From contig NZ_CP010849.1 of NCBI RefSeq assembly GCF_000931445.1, positions 3,224,001-3,288,000 of the forward strand: a stretch of 64,000 nt of DNA, read 5' to 3'. The position numbers and the translations under genes are program-made. This document shows, piece by piece, positions 43,445-52,986 of this stretch. A model generated the notes under the pieces. It saw nothing but the letters and a program-made list of their open reading frames with translations. It had not been told where the DNA came from and did no database searches. This DNA is from Streptomyces cyaneogriseus subsp. noncyanogenus (GTDB lineage: Bacteria > Actinomycetota > Actinomycetes > Streptomycetales > Streptomycetaceae). The first letter of the stretch is position 1, and each line of letters starts with the position of its first letter.

Positions 43445-44620
43445 TCAGACCACGCGTTCGCCGCGCCGCCACACGCCCGCCACCAGCGGCACCCCGGGCC
43501 GGTACGCCAGGTGGACGTGGCTCGGGGCGTCGAGGAGGACCAGGTCGGCGTACGCGCCGGGCGTGAGGCGGCCGATGTCGGTGCGGCGCAGGGCCGCCGC
43601 GCCGCCCGCCGTGGCCGACCACACCGCCTCGTCCGGGGTCATCCCCATGTCCCGTACCGCCAGCGCGATGCAGAAGGGCACGGACGAGGTGAAGGACGAG
43701 CCGGGGTTGCAGTCGGTGGACAGGGCGACCGTGACGCCGGCGTCGAGCAGGCGGCGGGCGTCGGGCCACTCGGCGCGGGTGGAGAACTCGGCTCCGGGGA
43801 GCAGGGTGGCGACCGTACGGCTGTGCGCCAGGGCGTCGACGTCGGCGTCGGTGAGATGGGTGCAGTGGTCGGCGCTGGCGGCGTCGAGCTCGACGGCGAG
43901 CTGGACCCCGGGGCCGTAGGAGAGCTGGTTGGCGTGGACGCGCGGGTGCAGGCCCCTGGCCCTGCCCGCCGTGAGGATCGCGCGCGCCTGGTCGCCGTCG
44001 AAGGCGCCCTTCTCGCAGAAGACGTCGATCCAGCGGGCGTGCGGGGCGCAGGCGTCGAGCATCTCGCCGGTGACGAGGGCGACGTAGGCGGCCGGGTCGT
44101 CGGCGAAGTCCGGGGAGACGATGTGCGCGCCGAGGTAGGTGACCTCGTCGGTGTGGCGGGCGGCGATGCGCAGGGCGCGGGACTCGTCGGCGACCGTAAG
44201 CCCGTAGCCGGACTTGGTCTCGAAGGTGGTCGTGCCCTGGCGCAGGGCCTCGGCGAGGTAGCGGGTGAGGTTCGCCTCCAGTTCCGCGTCGGAGGCGGCA
44301 CGGGTGGCGGCGACGGTGGTGCGGATGCCCCCCGCGCTGTAGGGGCGGCCGGACATCCGCGCGTTGAACTCCTCGGTGCGGTCGCCGGCGAAGACCAGGT
44401 GGGAGTGGGAGTCGACGAAGCCGGGCAGGACCGCCCGGCCGCCGGCGTCGATCCGGTTGTCAGTGGGGGGTGCTTTGCTTGATGCACCGGTCCACGCGAC
44501 GCGGTCGCCGTCGATGACGACGGCCGCGTCCCGGACCAGTCCGAGGGGGGACGTGTCGCCGAGGGAGGGGTCGTTGGTGACCAGCGTGGCGATGTTGGTG
44601 ATGACGGTGCTGCTGCTCAT
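43445..44620 (-). CDS. hutI: Imidazolonepropionase
   Basis: 391 residues from the ATG at 44618-44620. Amidohydrolase fold with metal-binding HSHLVF after LPGFVDS, substrate motif [19 protein letters not shown], and the metal-site Asp in [10 protein letters not shown]. It opens imidazolonepropionate to formiminoglutamate. Last gene of the hut operon, 35 bases after hutF. Length and motifs are normal. Confidence 0.94.
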   Translation of the reverse strand: MSSSTVITNIATLVTNDPSLGDTSPLGLVRDAAVVIDGDRVAWTGASSKAPPTDNRIDAGGRAVLPGFVDSHSHLVFAGDRTEEFNARMSGRPYSAGGIRTTVAATRAASDAELEANLTRYLAEALRQGTTTFETKSGYGLTVADESRALRIAARHTDEVTYLGAHIVSPDFADDPAAYVALVTGEMLDACAPHARWIDVFCEKGAFDGDQARAILTAGRARGLHPRVHANQLSYGPGVQLAVELDAASADHCTHLTDADVDALAHSRTVATLLPGAEFSTRAEWPDARRLLDAGVTVALSTDCNPGSSFTSSVPFCIALAVRDMGMTPDEAVWSATAGGAAALRRTDIGRLTPGAYADLVLLDAPSHVHLAYRPGVPLVAGVWRRGERVV

Positions 44621-44655
44621 GGCGTCCTTGGGGGTTCCCGGTCCGGGTGGGGAGG

Positions 44656-46047
44656 TCAGGGGCGCAGGGCCTCGACGGCCCGCGCGAGGGCACGTGGCAC
44701 GTCGGGTACGAGGGTGTGCGCCCCGTCGCGTACGACGTGCCGGCCCGCGACGACGGTGTGCCGCACGTCCGCTGCCGTCGCCGCGAATACGGCCGTCTCG
44801 GCGCCGAGCCGCGGGGGCGGCCCCGCTGTCCTGACCGAGTCCAGCGCGAGGGTGGTCAGGTCGGCGCGGGCGCCCGGCTCGATGGTGCCCGTGTCGTCCC
44901 AGCCGAGGGCGGCGTGGCCGTCGGCGGTGGCCGCGCGCAGCAGCGCTTCGGCCGTCCAGTGGCCGCGGGTGCGGCTGCGCAGGCGCTCGTTCAGCTCCAG
45001 GGCGCGCGCCTCCTCCAGCAGGTCGATCACGGCGTGGCTGTCGGAGCCCAGGGAGAGCGGCGACCCGGCCCGCTGGAGGGCGACGGCGGGGCCGGTGCCG
45101 TCGGCGAGGTCCCGCTCGGTGGTGGGGCACATGCAGGTGCCGGTGCCGGTGGAGCCGATCAGTGCGATGTCCTCGTCGGTGAGGTGCGTGTTGTGGACGC
45201 CGGTGGTGCGGGGGCCGAGCACGCCGTGGTCGGCGAGGAGCCGCGCCGGGGTGCGGCCGTGGGCTTGGTGGCAGGCGTCGTTCTCGGCGGTCTGCTCGGA
45301 CAGGTGCACGTGGAGCGGGGCCCGCCGCGCCTCGGCCCACCGCGCCACGGTCGCCAGTTGGCCGGCGGGCACGGCCCGTACGGAGTGCACGGCCGCCCCG
45401 ATCCGTGCGTGATCCCGTTCCTTGAGAAGTGAACAGCGTTCCGCCCAGGCTTCCGCGGTCCCGTCGGAGAAGCGGAGCTGGTGGGCGTTGGGGGGCTGCC
45501 CGAAGCCGGCGGAGAGGTAGCAGGTGTCGAGGAGGGTGATGCGGATGCCGGCTTCGGCGGCGGCCTCGATGAGCGCCTCGCCCATCGCGTTGGGGTCGGC
45601 GTAGGGGGTGCCGCCGGGGGCGTGGTGGAGGTAGTGGAACTCGCCGACGGCGGTGATGCCGGCCAGGGCCATCTCGGCGTACACCGCCCGCGCGAGGGCG
45701 TGGTACGAGTCGGGGGTCAGCCGGTCGGCGACGGAGTACATGACCTCGCGCCAGGTCCAGAAGGTCCCGGAGCCGGCCTGGGCGGTGGCGCGCAGGGCGC
45801 GGTGGAAGGCGTGGCTGTGGGCGTTGGCCAGGCCGGGGAGGGTCAGGCCGCGCAGCGGCTCGGCACCGGGCGGCGGTGCGGTGACGCCGGTGCGGACGGT
45901 GGTGATCCGGCCGTCCGCGATGCCGAGGAGCACGCCAGGCTCGACGGGGGTCCCCGCGGCCGGGCCCGAGCCGGGCGCCGGGGGGAGGGTGCCGAGCCAG
46001 GCGTGCTCCAGCCAGTACGTCTGCGTGGGCGTGGGCGTCCGCGTCAC
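44656..46047 (-). CDS. hutF: Formimidoylglutamate deiminase
   Basis: 463 residues from a GTG that overlaps the preceding stop as GTGA. Amidohydrolase with [17 protein letters not shown] (metal His pair), [27 protein letters not shown] and [14 protein letters not shown] (metal Asp). It releases ammonia from formiminoglutamate to give N-formylglutamate, the branch of histidine degradation that avoids formamide. The N-formylglutamate must then be deformylated, which draws attention to the M20 hydrolase encoded directly before it. Confidence 0.93.
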   Translation of the reverse strand: MTRTPTPTQTYWLEHAWLGTLPPAPGSGPAAGTPVEPGVLLGIADGRITTVRTGVTAPPPGAEPLRGLTLPGLANAHSHAFHRALRATAQAGSGTFWTWREVMYSVADRLTPDSYHALARAVYAEMALAGITAVGEFHYLHHAPGGTPYADPNAMGEALIEAAAEAGIRITLLDTCYLSAGFGQPPNAHQLRFSDGTAEAWAERCSLLKERDHARIGAAVHSVRAVPAGQLATVARWAEARRAPLHVHLSEQTAENDACHQAHGRTPARLLADHGVLGPRTTGVHNTHLTDEDIALIGSTGTGTCMCPTTERDLADGTGPAVALQRAGSPLSLGSDSHAVIDLLEEARALELNERLRSRTRGHWTAEALLRAATADGHAALGWDDTGTIEPGARADLTTLALDSVRTAGPPPRLGAETAVFAATAADVRHTVVAGRHVVRDGAHTLVPDVPRALARAVEALRP

Positions 46048-47261
46048 GTGCAGGCCAGTCCTTCCAGTACGTCGGCGAGGGCGAGGACCCCGGCCACACA
46101 GTCGTCCTCGGCGGCGAACTCGGCCGGGGAGTGCGAGACCCCGGTGGGGTTGCGCACGAACAGCATGGCGGTCGGGACGCGTGCGGAGAGGATTCCGGCG
46201 TCGTGTCCGGCGCCGGTGCCGAGGACGGGGACCCTGAGGCCGGTGTCCTTGCCCAGGATGCGGGCGAGCTCGTCGCGCAGCGCGTGGTCGAACTCGACGA
46301 CGGGGGTGAACGACTCGCGGACGACGTCCAGGCCGACACCGTGGGCGGCGGCGTGCTCGCGGGCGGCCTTCTCTATCCCGGTGACGACGGTGTCCAGGGT
46401 CTCCTGGTCGGCGGCGCGGGAGTCGAGCCAGCCGCGCACCAGGGAGGGGATGGCGTTGACGCCGTTGGGCTCGACGGCGATCTTCCCGAAGGTGGCGACG
46501 GCTCCGGCCAGGCGTGCCTCACGGCGGGCGGCGAGGACGGTCTCGGCGTAACCGAGCATGGGGTCGCGCCGGTCGGTGAGGCGGGTGGTCCCGGCGTGGT
46601 TGGCCGCGCCGCGGAAGTCGAACCGCCAGCGTCCGTGCGGCCAGATGGCGCTGGCGATGCCTATCCGGTCGCCGGACAGGTCCAGGGCGCGGCCCTGCTC
46701 GACGTGGAGTTCGACGAAGGCGCCGATGCGGGCGAGGCGTTCGGGGTCGGCCCCGATGGCGTCGGGGTCGTGTCCGGCGGCCTCCATCGCGCGCGGGAGG
46801 GTGACGCCGTCGCCGTCGGTCAGCCGGTGCGCCTGCGCGGGGGTGAGTTCCCCGGCGGTGAGCCGGGAGCCGACGCAGGCGAGCCCGAACCGGGCGCCCT
46901 CCTCGTCGCCGAAGTTGACGATGCCGACCGGCCTGGCGAACTGCGCTCCCCTGTCGCGCAGTTCGTCCAGGGCCGCGAAGGCGGACACCACGCCGAGGGG
47001 CCCGTCGAAGGCGCCGCCGTCGGGTACGGAGTCCAGGTGGGACCCGGTGACGACGGCGTCGCCGCCGGCCGGGTCGCCGAGCCAGGCCCACTGGTTGCCG
47101 TTGCGGTCCAGCTCGTAGGCGAGGCCGCGGTCGCGGGCCTGCTGCTCGAACCAGGCCCGGCACTCGCCGTCGGCGGGCGTCCAGGCGAAGCGGCGGTAGC
47201 CGCCGGAGGCGGAGCTGCGGCCGACCGGCAGCAGCTCCGCCCACATGCTGTGGAAGCTCAC
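46044..47261 (-). CDS. M20 family amidohydrolase (allantoate/N-carbamoyl type) in hut operon
   Basis: 405 residues from a GTG that overlaps the hutU stop. Zinc ligands of the family are visible: the His-Asp of [15 protein letters not shown], the Glu pair of [11 protein letters not shown], and the His of VELHVEQG. The NHAGTT dimer motif is present as well. Annotated relatives are allantoate amidohydrolases or N-carbamoyl-amino-acid hydrolases. Locked between hutU and hutF with overlaps on both sides, it is more likely to act in histidine breakdown, perhaps in place of the absent N-formylglutamate deformylase HutG. That is an inference. Confidence 0.88.
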   Translation of the reverse strand: MSFHSMWAELLPVGRSSASGGYRRFAWTPADGECRAWFEQQARDRGLAYELDRNGNQWAWLGDPAGGDAVVTGSHLDSVPDGGAFDGPLGVVSAFAALDELRDRGAQFARPVGIVNFGDEEGARFGLACVGSRLTAGELTPAQAHRLTDGDGVTLPRAMEAAGHDPDAIGADPERLARIGAFVELHVEQGRALDLSGDRIGIASAIWPHGRWRFDFRGAANHAGTTRLTDRRDPMLGYAETVLAARREARLAGAVATFGKIAVEPNGVNAIPSLVRGWLDSRAADQETLDTVVTGIEKAAREHAAAHGVGLDVVRESFTPVVEFDHALRDELARILGKDTGLRVPVLGTGAGHDAGILSARVPTAMLFVRNPTGVSHSPAEFAAEDDCVAGVLALADVLEGLACT

Positions 47262-48976
47262 GCGTCGTCACCCTCGCGCATGGGGACGCGGACGCCCCGC
47301 TCCCGGGCGACGGAGTCCGCGATGTCGTATCCCGCGTCGACGTGCCGGATGACGCCCATGCCGGGGTCGTTGGTGAGGACGCGGCGGATCTTCTCCCCGG
47401 CCAGGGCGGTGCCGTCGGCCACCGTCACCTGTCCGGCATGGATCGAGCGGCCCATGCCGACGCCGCCGCCGTGGTGGATCGACACCCAGGAGGCGCCGGA
47501 GGCCACGTTCACCATGGCGTTGAGCAGCGGCCAGTCGGCGATGGCGTCGGAGCCGTCGAGCATGGCCTCGGTCTCGCGGTAGGGGGAGGCGACGGAGCCG
47601 CAGTCGAGGTGGTCGCGGCCGATGACGACGGGCGCGGCCAGTTCACCGCTCGCGACCATGTCGTTGAAGCGCTCGCCGGCCTTGTCGCGCTCGCCGTAGC
47701 CGAGCCAGCAGATCCGGGCGGGCAGGCCCTGGAAGTGGACCTTCTCGCCGGCCATCCTGATCCAGCGGGCGAGGGACTCGTTCTCCGGGAAGAGGTCGAG
47801 GACGGCCTTGTCGGTCTTGGCGATGTCGGCGGGGTCGCCGGACAGGGCGGCCCAGCGGAAGGGGCCCTTGCCCTCGCAGAACAGGGGGCGGATGTAGGCG
47901 GGGACGAAGCCGGGGAAGGCGAAGGCCCGGTCGTATCCGGCGAGCCGGGCCTCGCCGCGGATGGAGTTGCCGTAGTCGAAGACCTCGGCGCCGGCGTCCT
48001 GGAAGCCGACCATGGCCTCGACGTGGCGGGCCATGGACTCGCGGGCGCGGGTGGTGAAGCCGGCCGGGTCCTTGGCGGCGGCGTCGGCCATGTCCTCGAA
48101 GGCGACGCCGAGCGGCAGGTAGGACAGCGGGTCGTGGGCCGAGGTCTGGTCGGTGACGATGTCGATGGGGGCGCCCATGGCCAGCAGTTGCGGGACGATC
48201 TCGGCGGCGTTGCCGAGGACGCCGACGGACAGCGGGCGGCGGGCGTCGCGGGCCTCGACGGCGAGGCGGAGGGCGTGGTCGAGGGAGTCGGCCCGGACGT
48301 CGAGGTAGCGGTGCTCGATGCGGCGGTCGATGGCGCGGGGGTCGCAGTCGACGCAGAGGACGACGCCGTCGTTCATCGTCACGGCCAGGGGCTGGGCGCC
48401 GCCCATGCCGCCGAGGCCGGCGGTGAGGGTGATGGTCCCGGCGAGCGTGCCGCCGAACCTCTTGGCGGCGACGGCGGCGAAGGTCTCGTAGGTGCCCTGG
48501 AGGATGCCCTGGGTGCCGATGTAGATCCACGAGCCGGCCGTCATCTGGCCGTACATGGTCAGGCCGAGGGCCTCCAGGCGGCGGAACTCCTCCCAGGTGG
48601 CCCAGTCGCCCACCAGATTGGAGTTGGCGATGAGGACCCGCGGGGCCCATTCGTGGGTCTGCATGACACCGACCGGGCGGCCGGACTGGACGAGCATCGT
48701 CTCGTCCTGCTTGAGGCTCTTCAGCGTGCGGACCATGGCGTCGAAGGAGCGCCAGTCGCGGGCCGCCTTGCCGGTGCCGCCGTAGACGACGAGCTTGTCG
48801 GGGTGCTCGGCGACCTCCGGGTCGAGGTTGTTCTGCAACATCCGCAGGGCGGCCTCCTGCTGCCAGCCCAGGGCGCTCGGCCGCGTGCCGCGCGGCGCCC
48901 GGACCCCGCCGGGGGGCGGCCCGTAGGAGCCCGTGCCGGGGCGGTGGTGCGAGACGGGCGGGCGGGTTCCTGACAT
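47258..48976 (-). CDS. hutU: Urocanate hydratase
   Basis: 572 residues from the ATG at 48974-48976, preceded by AGGAGG. Conserved blocks: [45 protein letters not shown] (NAD-binding), [13 protein letters not shown] and the C-terminal [16 protein letters not shown]. It adds water to urocanate with NAD as an internal electrophile. First gene of hutU-M20-hutF-hutI; hutH is not here. The extra N-terminal Pro/Gly stretch (about 30 residues) is common in actinobacteria. Confidence 0.95.
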   Translation of the reverse strand: MSGTRPPVSHHRPGTGSYGPPPGGVRAPRGTRPSALGWQQEAALRMLQNNLDPEVAEHPDKLVVYGGTGKAARDWRSFDAMVRTLKSLKQDETMLVQSGRPVGVMQTHEWAPRVLIANSNLVGDWATWEEFRRLEALGLTMYGQMTAGSWIYIGTQGILQGTYETFAAVAAKRFGGTLAGTITLTAGLGGMGGAQPLAVTMNDGVVLCVDCDPRAIDRRIEHRYLDVRADSLDHALRLAVEARDARRPLSVGVLGNAAEIVPQLLAMGAPIDIVTDQTSAHDPLSYLPLGVAFEDMADAAAKDPAGFTTRARESMARHVEAMVGFQDAGAEVFDYGNSIRGEARLAGYDRAFAFPGFVPAYIRPLFCEGKGPFRWAALSGDPADIAKTDKAVLDLFPENESLARWIRMAGEKVHFQGLPARICWLGYGERDKAGERFNDMVASGELAAPVVIGRDHLDCGSVASPYRETEAMLDGSDAIADWPLLNAMVNVASGASWVSIHHGGGVGMGRSIHAGQVTVADGTALAGEKIRRVLTNDPGMGVIRHVDAGYDIADSVARERGVRVPMREGDDA

Positions 48977-49031
48977 GTTCTGCCTCCTGGTGGCCTGCTC
49001 CCGGATCGCGGGCCGCGCGCTGTAGCCGCGA

Positions 49032-49058
49032 CTATTCACATCCTGGACTCGTGAATAG
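49032..49058. promoter_or_regulatory. Inverted repeat upstream of hutU
   Basis: CTATTCAC, 11 bases, GTGAATAG: perfect 8-bp arms, 56 bases from the hutU start and about 100 from the divergent decarboxylase start. Candidate operator for both. Confidence 0.6.
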
Positions 49059-49155
49059 AGCTAGTCAATACGGCGGTGCGCCGACGCGGACGTGTCGCGG
49101 ATGTTTGGCTGGACGCGGGGGCGCGGGCAGCGCCGGAACGGGGGATGGTGAGGGC

Positions 49156-50571
49156 GTGGACACGAACATCGGACACCTGGACGGCACCGACGGCACCGAA
49201 GGCACGGGCGCCGAGCGGGCGGCCCGGCGGGACGCGGCGGTACGGGCGGCGGTGGAGCGGGGGCTGCTGGGGCCCGGGGCGCCCCTGGCCGGGCTGCTCG
49301 ACGTCGTCGGCATCCGGGAGTCGGCGGCGGCGCTGCGGGCGGCGTTCGACGCGGTGGTGGCGCCGGGCACGCCGGTGCTGCACGCCTTCGCGGTGAAGGC
49401 CGCCCCGCTGGTGCCGGTGGTGCGGCTGCTGCACGCGCTGGGGCTGGGCGCGGAGGTGGCGAGCCCGGGCGAGCTGGCGCTGGCGCGGGCGGCGGGGGTG
49501 CCGCCGGAGCACACGGTCCTGGACTCGCCCGCCAAGACGCCGCAGGAGCTGCGCGAGGCGCTGGAGCTGGGCATCGCGGTGAACGCCGACAATCCGCAGG
49601 AGCTGGAGCGGATCGACGGCCTGATGCGGACCACCGGCAGCAGGTCCCCGCTGGGCGTCCGGGTCAACCCCCAGGTCGGCGGCGGCTCCATCGAGGCGCT
49701 GTCGACGGCGACGGCGACCTCCAAGTTCGGCGTGGCGCTGCGGGACGAGGGGGCCCGGGAGTGGGTGGTGCGGGCCTTCCTGGACCGGCCCTGGCTGACC
49801 CGGCTGCACACCCACACCGGCTCCCAGGGCATCCCGCCGGCGCTGATGGCCGAGGGCGTGGCGGCGGCGTACGCGCTCGCCGAGGAGATCAACGAGCGGG
49901 CCGGGCGGCGGCAGGTCGACACCGTCGACATCGGCGGCGGGCTGCCGGTGAACTTCACCTCCGACGAGACGTCACCGACGTACGCCGCGTACGCGCGGGA
50001 GCTGCGGGCGGCGGTGCCGGGCCTGTTCGACGGGCGGTACGGGCTGGTCACCGAGTTCGGGCGGTCGCTGCTGGCCAAGCACGGGACCCTGGTGGCGCGC
50101 GTGGAGTACGCCAAGAGCGCCGGGGGGCGTCCGGTCGCGGTCACGCACGCGGGGGTGCAGGTGGCGACGCGGACGGTGTACGCGCCGGGGGCGTGGCCGC
50201 TGCGGATCGCCGCGTACGACGCCGAGGGGCGGCCCAAGGACGGTCCGGACGTCGTGCAGGACGTGGCCGGTCCCGCCTGCTTCGCGGGGGACCTGCTCGC
50301 CACGGGACGGGCGCTGCCGCTGCTGCGCCAGGGCGACTACGCGGCGGCGCTGGACACGGGGGCGTACTACTTCGCGCACCACTACGGGTACAACTCGCTG
50401 GCCCGCCCCGGGGTGTACGGGTTCGCCCCGGACGGCGAGGGGGGCGTCGCCTTCGCGGTCGTGCGGGACCCGCAGCCGGTTCAGGAGATCGTGGCCGAGG
50501 CGGGAGGCGCCCACGCCGACGCCCTCACCTCCGCCCTCGCCCCGCGCGAGACCCGGCCCGCACGGGGCTGA
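49156..50571 (+). CDS. PLP-dependent decarboxylase (DAP/Orn/Arg fold III)
   Basis: 471 residues from the GTG at 49156; the frame is open from 49051, but that DNA is the operator region. Alanine-racemase-like barrel with the PLP Lys K81 in LHAFAVKAAPLVP, HTHTGSQG, the glycine-rich DIGGGLPVNF and VTEFGRSLLAKHG. The C-terminal domain lacks the canonical CESGD and has a divergent end (DTGAYYFAHHYGYNSL). It is a lysA-like protein, but the true lysA is normally elsewhere, so the substrate is unknown. Divergence from hutU suggests an amino-acid-related role. Confidence 0.85.
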   Translation: MDTNIGHLDGTDGTEGTGAERAARRDAAVRAAVERGLLGPGAPLAGLLDVVGIRESAAALRAAFDAVVAPGTPVLHAFAVKAAPLVPVVRLLHALGLGAEVASPGELALARAAGVPPEHTVLDSPAKTPQELREALELGIAVNADNPQELERIDGLMRTTGSRSPLGVRVNPQVGGGSIEALSTATATSKFGVALRDEGAREWVVRAFLDRPWLTRLHTHTGSQGIPPALMAEGVAAAYALAEEINERAGRRQVDTVDIGGGLPVNFTSDETSPTYAAYARELRAAVPGLFDGRYGLVTEFGRSLLAKHGTLVARVEYAKSAGGRPVAVTHAGVQVATRTVYAPGAWPLRIAAYDAEGRPKDGPDVVQDVAGPACFAGDLLATGRALPLLRQGDYAAALDTGAYYFAHHYGYNSLARPGVYGFAPDGEGGVAFAVVRDPQPVQEIVAEAGGAHADALTSALAPRETRPARG

Positions 50572-50930
50572 CACACCGGGCGGCCGGGCCCGGGGCGCCT
50601 GGGACCGCCGGGCCCGACCCCGCCGCCCGGACCGTCACCGGGCCGACCGGGACCGGCGTTCGCCCGGCGTTCGGGCCACCCAAGGCCGCCCGGACGGCCG
50701 GGACCGGAGGCCCCACCCGGGCCACGGGGGCGGCCGGTGCGGGGGCCGGTGCGGGCAGCCGGTGCGGGGCGCCGGGAGGGCGCGTGCCCGTCTCCCCTCG
50801 CGCCGAGCCGGCAAGCCGCCGGACCGCCCCTGCCGGACCGCCGAGCCACCGGGAGTCCCGGGGGCCGGGGCCCGGGGGCCGGGGCCGGCAGGCCGGGGGG
50901 CTCGGCGATCCGGGGGCCGTTCCGCCCGTG
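50572..50930. other. GC-rich gene-free stretch
   Basis: 359 bases of extreme GC content with short GCCGGGxCCGG-type reiterations (for example 50865-50900). No hairpin with long arms and no believable gene. Confidence 0.5.
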
Positions 50931-51515
50931 TCAGACCAGCGCCGCCATCTTGCGGGGCGCGCCTCCGGGGGCCGCGTCGCCCGCCGCGATGCCCGTGCTG
51001 CGGTACCCCTTGACCGCCTTGCCGACGGCGCCGCCGGCGTTCCTGCCGAGCCAGTCGACGCGCACCCACAGCAGGACGTCCGCGTCGCGTTCGAGGCGCC
51101 CGACCCAGGCGGCCTTCAGCCACAGACCGGCCCCGCAGCCGGCCAGCAGCATGCCGCCCGCGGCCGGCGCGGCGAACGCGCTGCCCACGGCGGCGAGAAA
51201 GGCGAGCAGCAGCCACCAGCGGTGGCCGTGGCGCCAGTTGCGGGCGGTCACCGCCCGGTCCTGGAGCACGTCGTGCTTGCCCGCGCGGGCCGCCGAGCGG
51301 GCCAGAGCGGCGTACCGCTTGCGCCGCGCGTACACCACCACGGCCAACGCGACGACGAACAGCGCCGCTCCGGCCGTCACACCGATCCTGCGTCCGGTCA
51401 GTCCCGGCACGCACACGCCGACACCCGCCGCGAGCACGCCCAGCCACCACAGCGGCGCCGCGCCCGCCCGCACGACGACGGCCACCCGAGCCAGCCCATG
51501 TCCACCGCGTGCCAC
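50931..51515 (-). CDS. Small membrane protein, unknown function
   Basis: The GTG at 51513-51515 follows GGGAGG by six bases and is preferred to the GTG at 51569; 194 residues. Four hydrophobic segments are visible (WWLGVLAAGVGVCVPG, VTAGAALFVVALAVVVYA, WWLLLAFLAAVGSAFAAP, AAGGMLLAGCGAGLWLKAAW). The C-terminal third is basic and soluble. No family recognised. It is co-directional with the RpiR regulator upstream, 111 bases away. Confidence 0.75.
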   Translation of the reverse strand: MARGGHGLARVAVVVRAGAAPLWWLGVLAAGVGVCVPGLTGRRIGVTAGAALFVVALAVVVYARRKRYAALARSAARAGKHDVLQDRAVTARNWRHGHRWWLLLAFLAAVGSAFAAPAAGGMLLAGCGAGLWLKAAWVGRLERDADVLLWVRVDWLGRNAGGAVGKAVKGYRSTGIAAGDAAPGGAPRKMAALV

Positions 51516-51626
51516 GTCCAGCCTCCCGTCCCCGTCTGTGAATCGTCTGAGGGTCTTGCCGGCAGGCACGTTAGCGGGACAACGTGAGACGAATCTGAGA
51601 AGCGGCGCGCGTCCCGGGCCGTACCC

Positions 51627-52469
51627 TCACTCCACGAACAGCCCCCGCGCCGCCGCCTTCGCGTCGAACTCCTCCAGCCGCGCCTGGGCGTCCGGCAGGT
51701 CGTCGCACATCGCCTCCAGCAGGACCCGGCCGAGCAGCATCGGCGCGCAGGCGGTGTCGAAGACGAGCCCGGTGCCGACGGCGGCGGGCAGCAGCAGGTC
51801 GGACACCTTGGCGACCGGCGCGAAGGCCGAGTCCGCGACGGTGACGACGGTCAGCCCCGCCTCCTTGGCGTAGGCGAGGGTGTCGACGACCTCGCGGGGG
51901 TGCCGGGGCAGCGCGAAGCACAGCAGGGCCGTGGCCCCGGCGCGCACGGCGCCGTCGATGCGGTCCTGGAGCATGGTGCCGCCCTCGTGCAGCGGGCGGA
52001 CGTCCGGGTGGACCTTGGCGGCGAAGTACGCGAAGCCGTACGCCTGGGAGGCCGCCGCCCGCAGCCCGAGGACCGGCAGGGGCCGGGAGGCGGCGAGCAC
52101 CCGGCCCGCCTCCCGCACCGGCCGGGGGTCGGCCAGCACCTCCGCCAGATGGCGCAGGTTCTCGATCTCGGCCTCGACGGCCTGCTGGTACTCGTTGGGC
52201 GTGCCGGCCTCCGCGGCCGGTTCGGCGGGCGCGACCTCGCGCAGGTGGCGGCGGAGCGCCGGGTAGCCGTCGAAGCCGAGGGCGACGGCGAAGCGGGTCA
52301 CGGACGGCTGGCTGACCCCGGCCAGTTCGGCCAGCTCCACGCTGGACAGGAACGGCACGTCGGCGGCGCGCCGCACCATGCTGTGCGCGATGCGCCGCTG
52401 GGTCGGCGTCAGCCGGTGCCCCTCGAAGAGCGCCTGCAGCCGCGCGGCTGGGCTGTCGGTCACGCTCAT
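51627..52469 (-). CDS. RpiR/MurR family regulator with SIS domain
   Basis: 280 residues from the ATG at 52467-52469 after GGAGGGGGAG. N-terminal HTH_6 (LTPTQRRIAHSMV, ELAELAGVSQPSVTRFAVALGFDGYPALRRHL) and a C-terminal SIS sugar-isomerase-like domain (VLGLRAAASQAYGFAYFAAKV, LLCFALPRHPREVVDTLAYA). Members sense phosphosugars, and some regulate amino-acid or purine catabolism. It is divergent from a permease remnant, so the original target may have been that transporter. The hut operon 2.6 kb away is another possibility. Confidence 0.88.
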   Translation of the reverse strand: MSVTDSPAARLQALFEGHRLTPTQRRIAHSMVRRAADVPFLSSVELAELAGVSQPSVTRFAVALGFDGYPALRRHLREVAPAEPAAEAGTPNEYQQAVEAEIENLRHLAEVLADPRPVREAGRVLAASRPLPVLGLRAAASQAYGFAYFAAKVHPDVRPLHEGGTMLQDRIDGAVRAGATALLCFALPRHPREVVDTLAYAKEAGLTVVTVADSAFAPVAKVSDLLLPAAVGTGLVFDTACAPMLLGRVLLEAMCDDLPDAQARLEEFDAKAAARGLFVE

Positions 52470-52726
52470 GACGTGCTCCCCCTCCAGATGTCCGTGCGCC
52501 ACCCGCCCGGCCGGCCCGCCGCCGTCACGCCCCGGGAGGCTACAGCGTCCGCGCGCGGCCCCGTGTCCACGCTCCGGGACGACATCTCGCGCACACCCTC
52601 CTCGAACCGGACATCCGGTCTCGCCCTTCGGCCGGCCGTCACCGCGGACCGACGCACGGGCATTGACCGCCTATTCAGCGAACAAGAACTCTGCATACCG
52701 TTATACAGCCGACCGAGGGGCCTCGC

Positions 52727-52976
52727 ATGACCCAGTTCGTCGAACTGCGCTCGATCGACGCCGTCCCGGACGACGAGCGCCACGGCGGAGCCTTCTCGCC
52801 GTTTCACCCTGTGCCCGCTGGTGGAGCGGCTCGGCGGGGCGGACGTCTCGTGGATCGTGGGCCCGGCCGTACCGGCGCTGCTGTACTGGCTGCTCGCCCG
52901 GCGCACGCCCAGGCCCGGTGACCCCCGCCCGGATACGGGGGCTAACCCCAGTGCGGCCGGCCGCGCCGCTCCCTAG
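52727..52976 (+). pseudogene. Collapsed NCS1-type cytosine/purine permease
   Basis: The first 20 codons (FVELRSIDAVPDDERHGG) look like the N-terminus of a Streptomyces NCS1 permease. After about 52790 the frame changes, and a second frame ending at the TAG 52974-52976 encodes a typical permease C-terminus (LGGADVSWIVGPAVPALLYW, then LLARR). All the membrane core (around 400 codons) is missing, and the two parts are in different frames. This is an internal deletion with frameshift. A deletion junction near 52790-52815 fits best. It is divergent from the RpiR regulator. Confidence 0.7.
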
Positions 52977-52986
52977 CGTGGGGCGC

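Noticed and set aside
49051..49155. N-terminal extension of the PLP decarboxylase from GTG 49051
   Set aside because: It starts inside the inverted repeat and lacks a ribosome site; the GTG at 49156 fits better.
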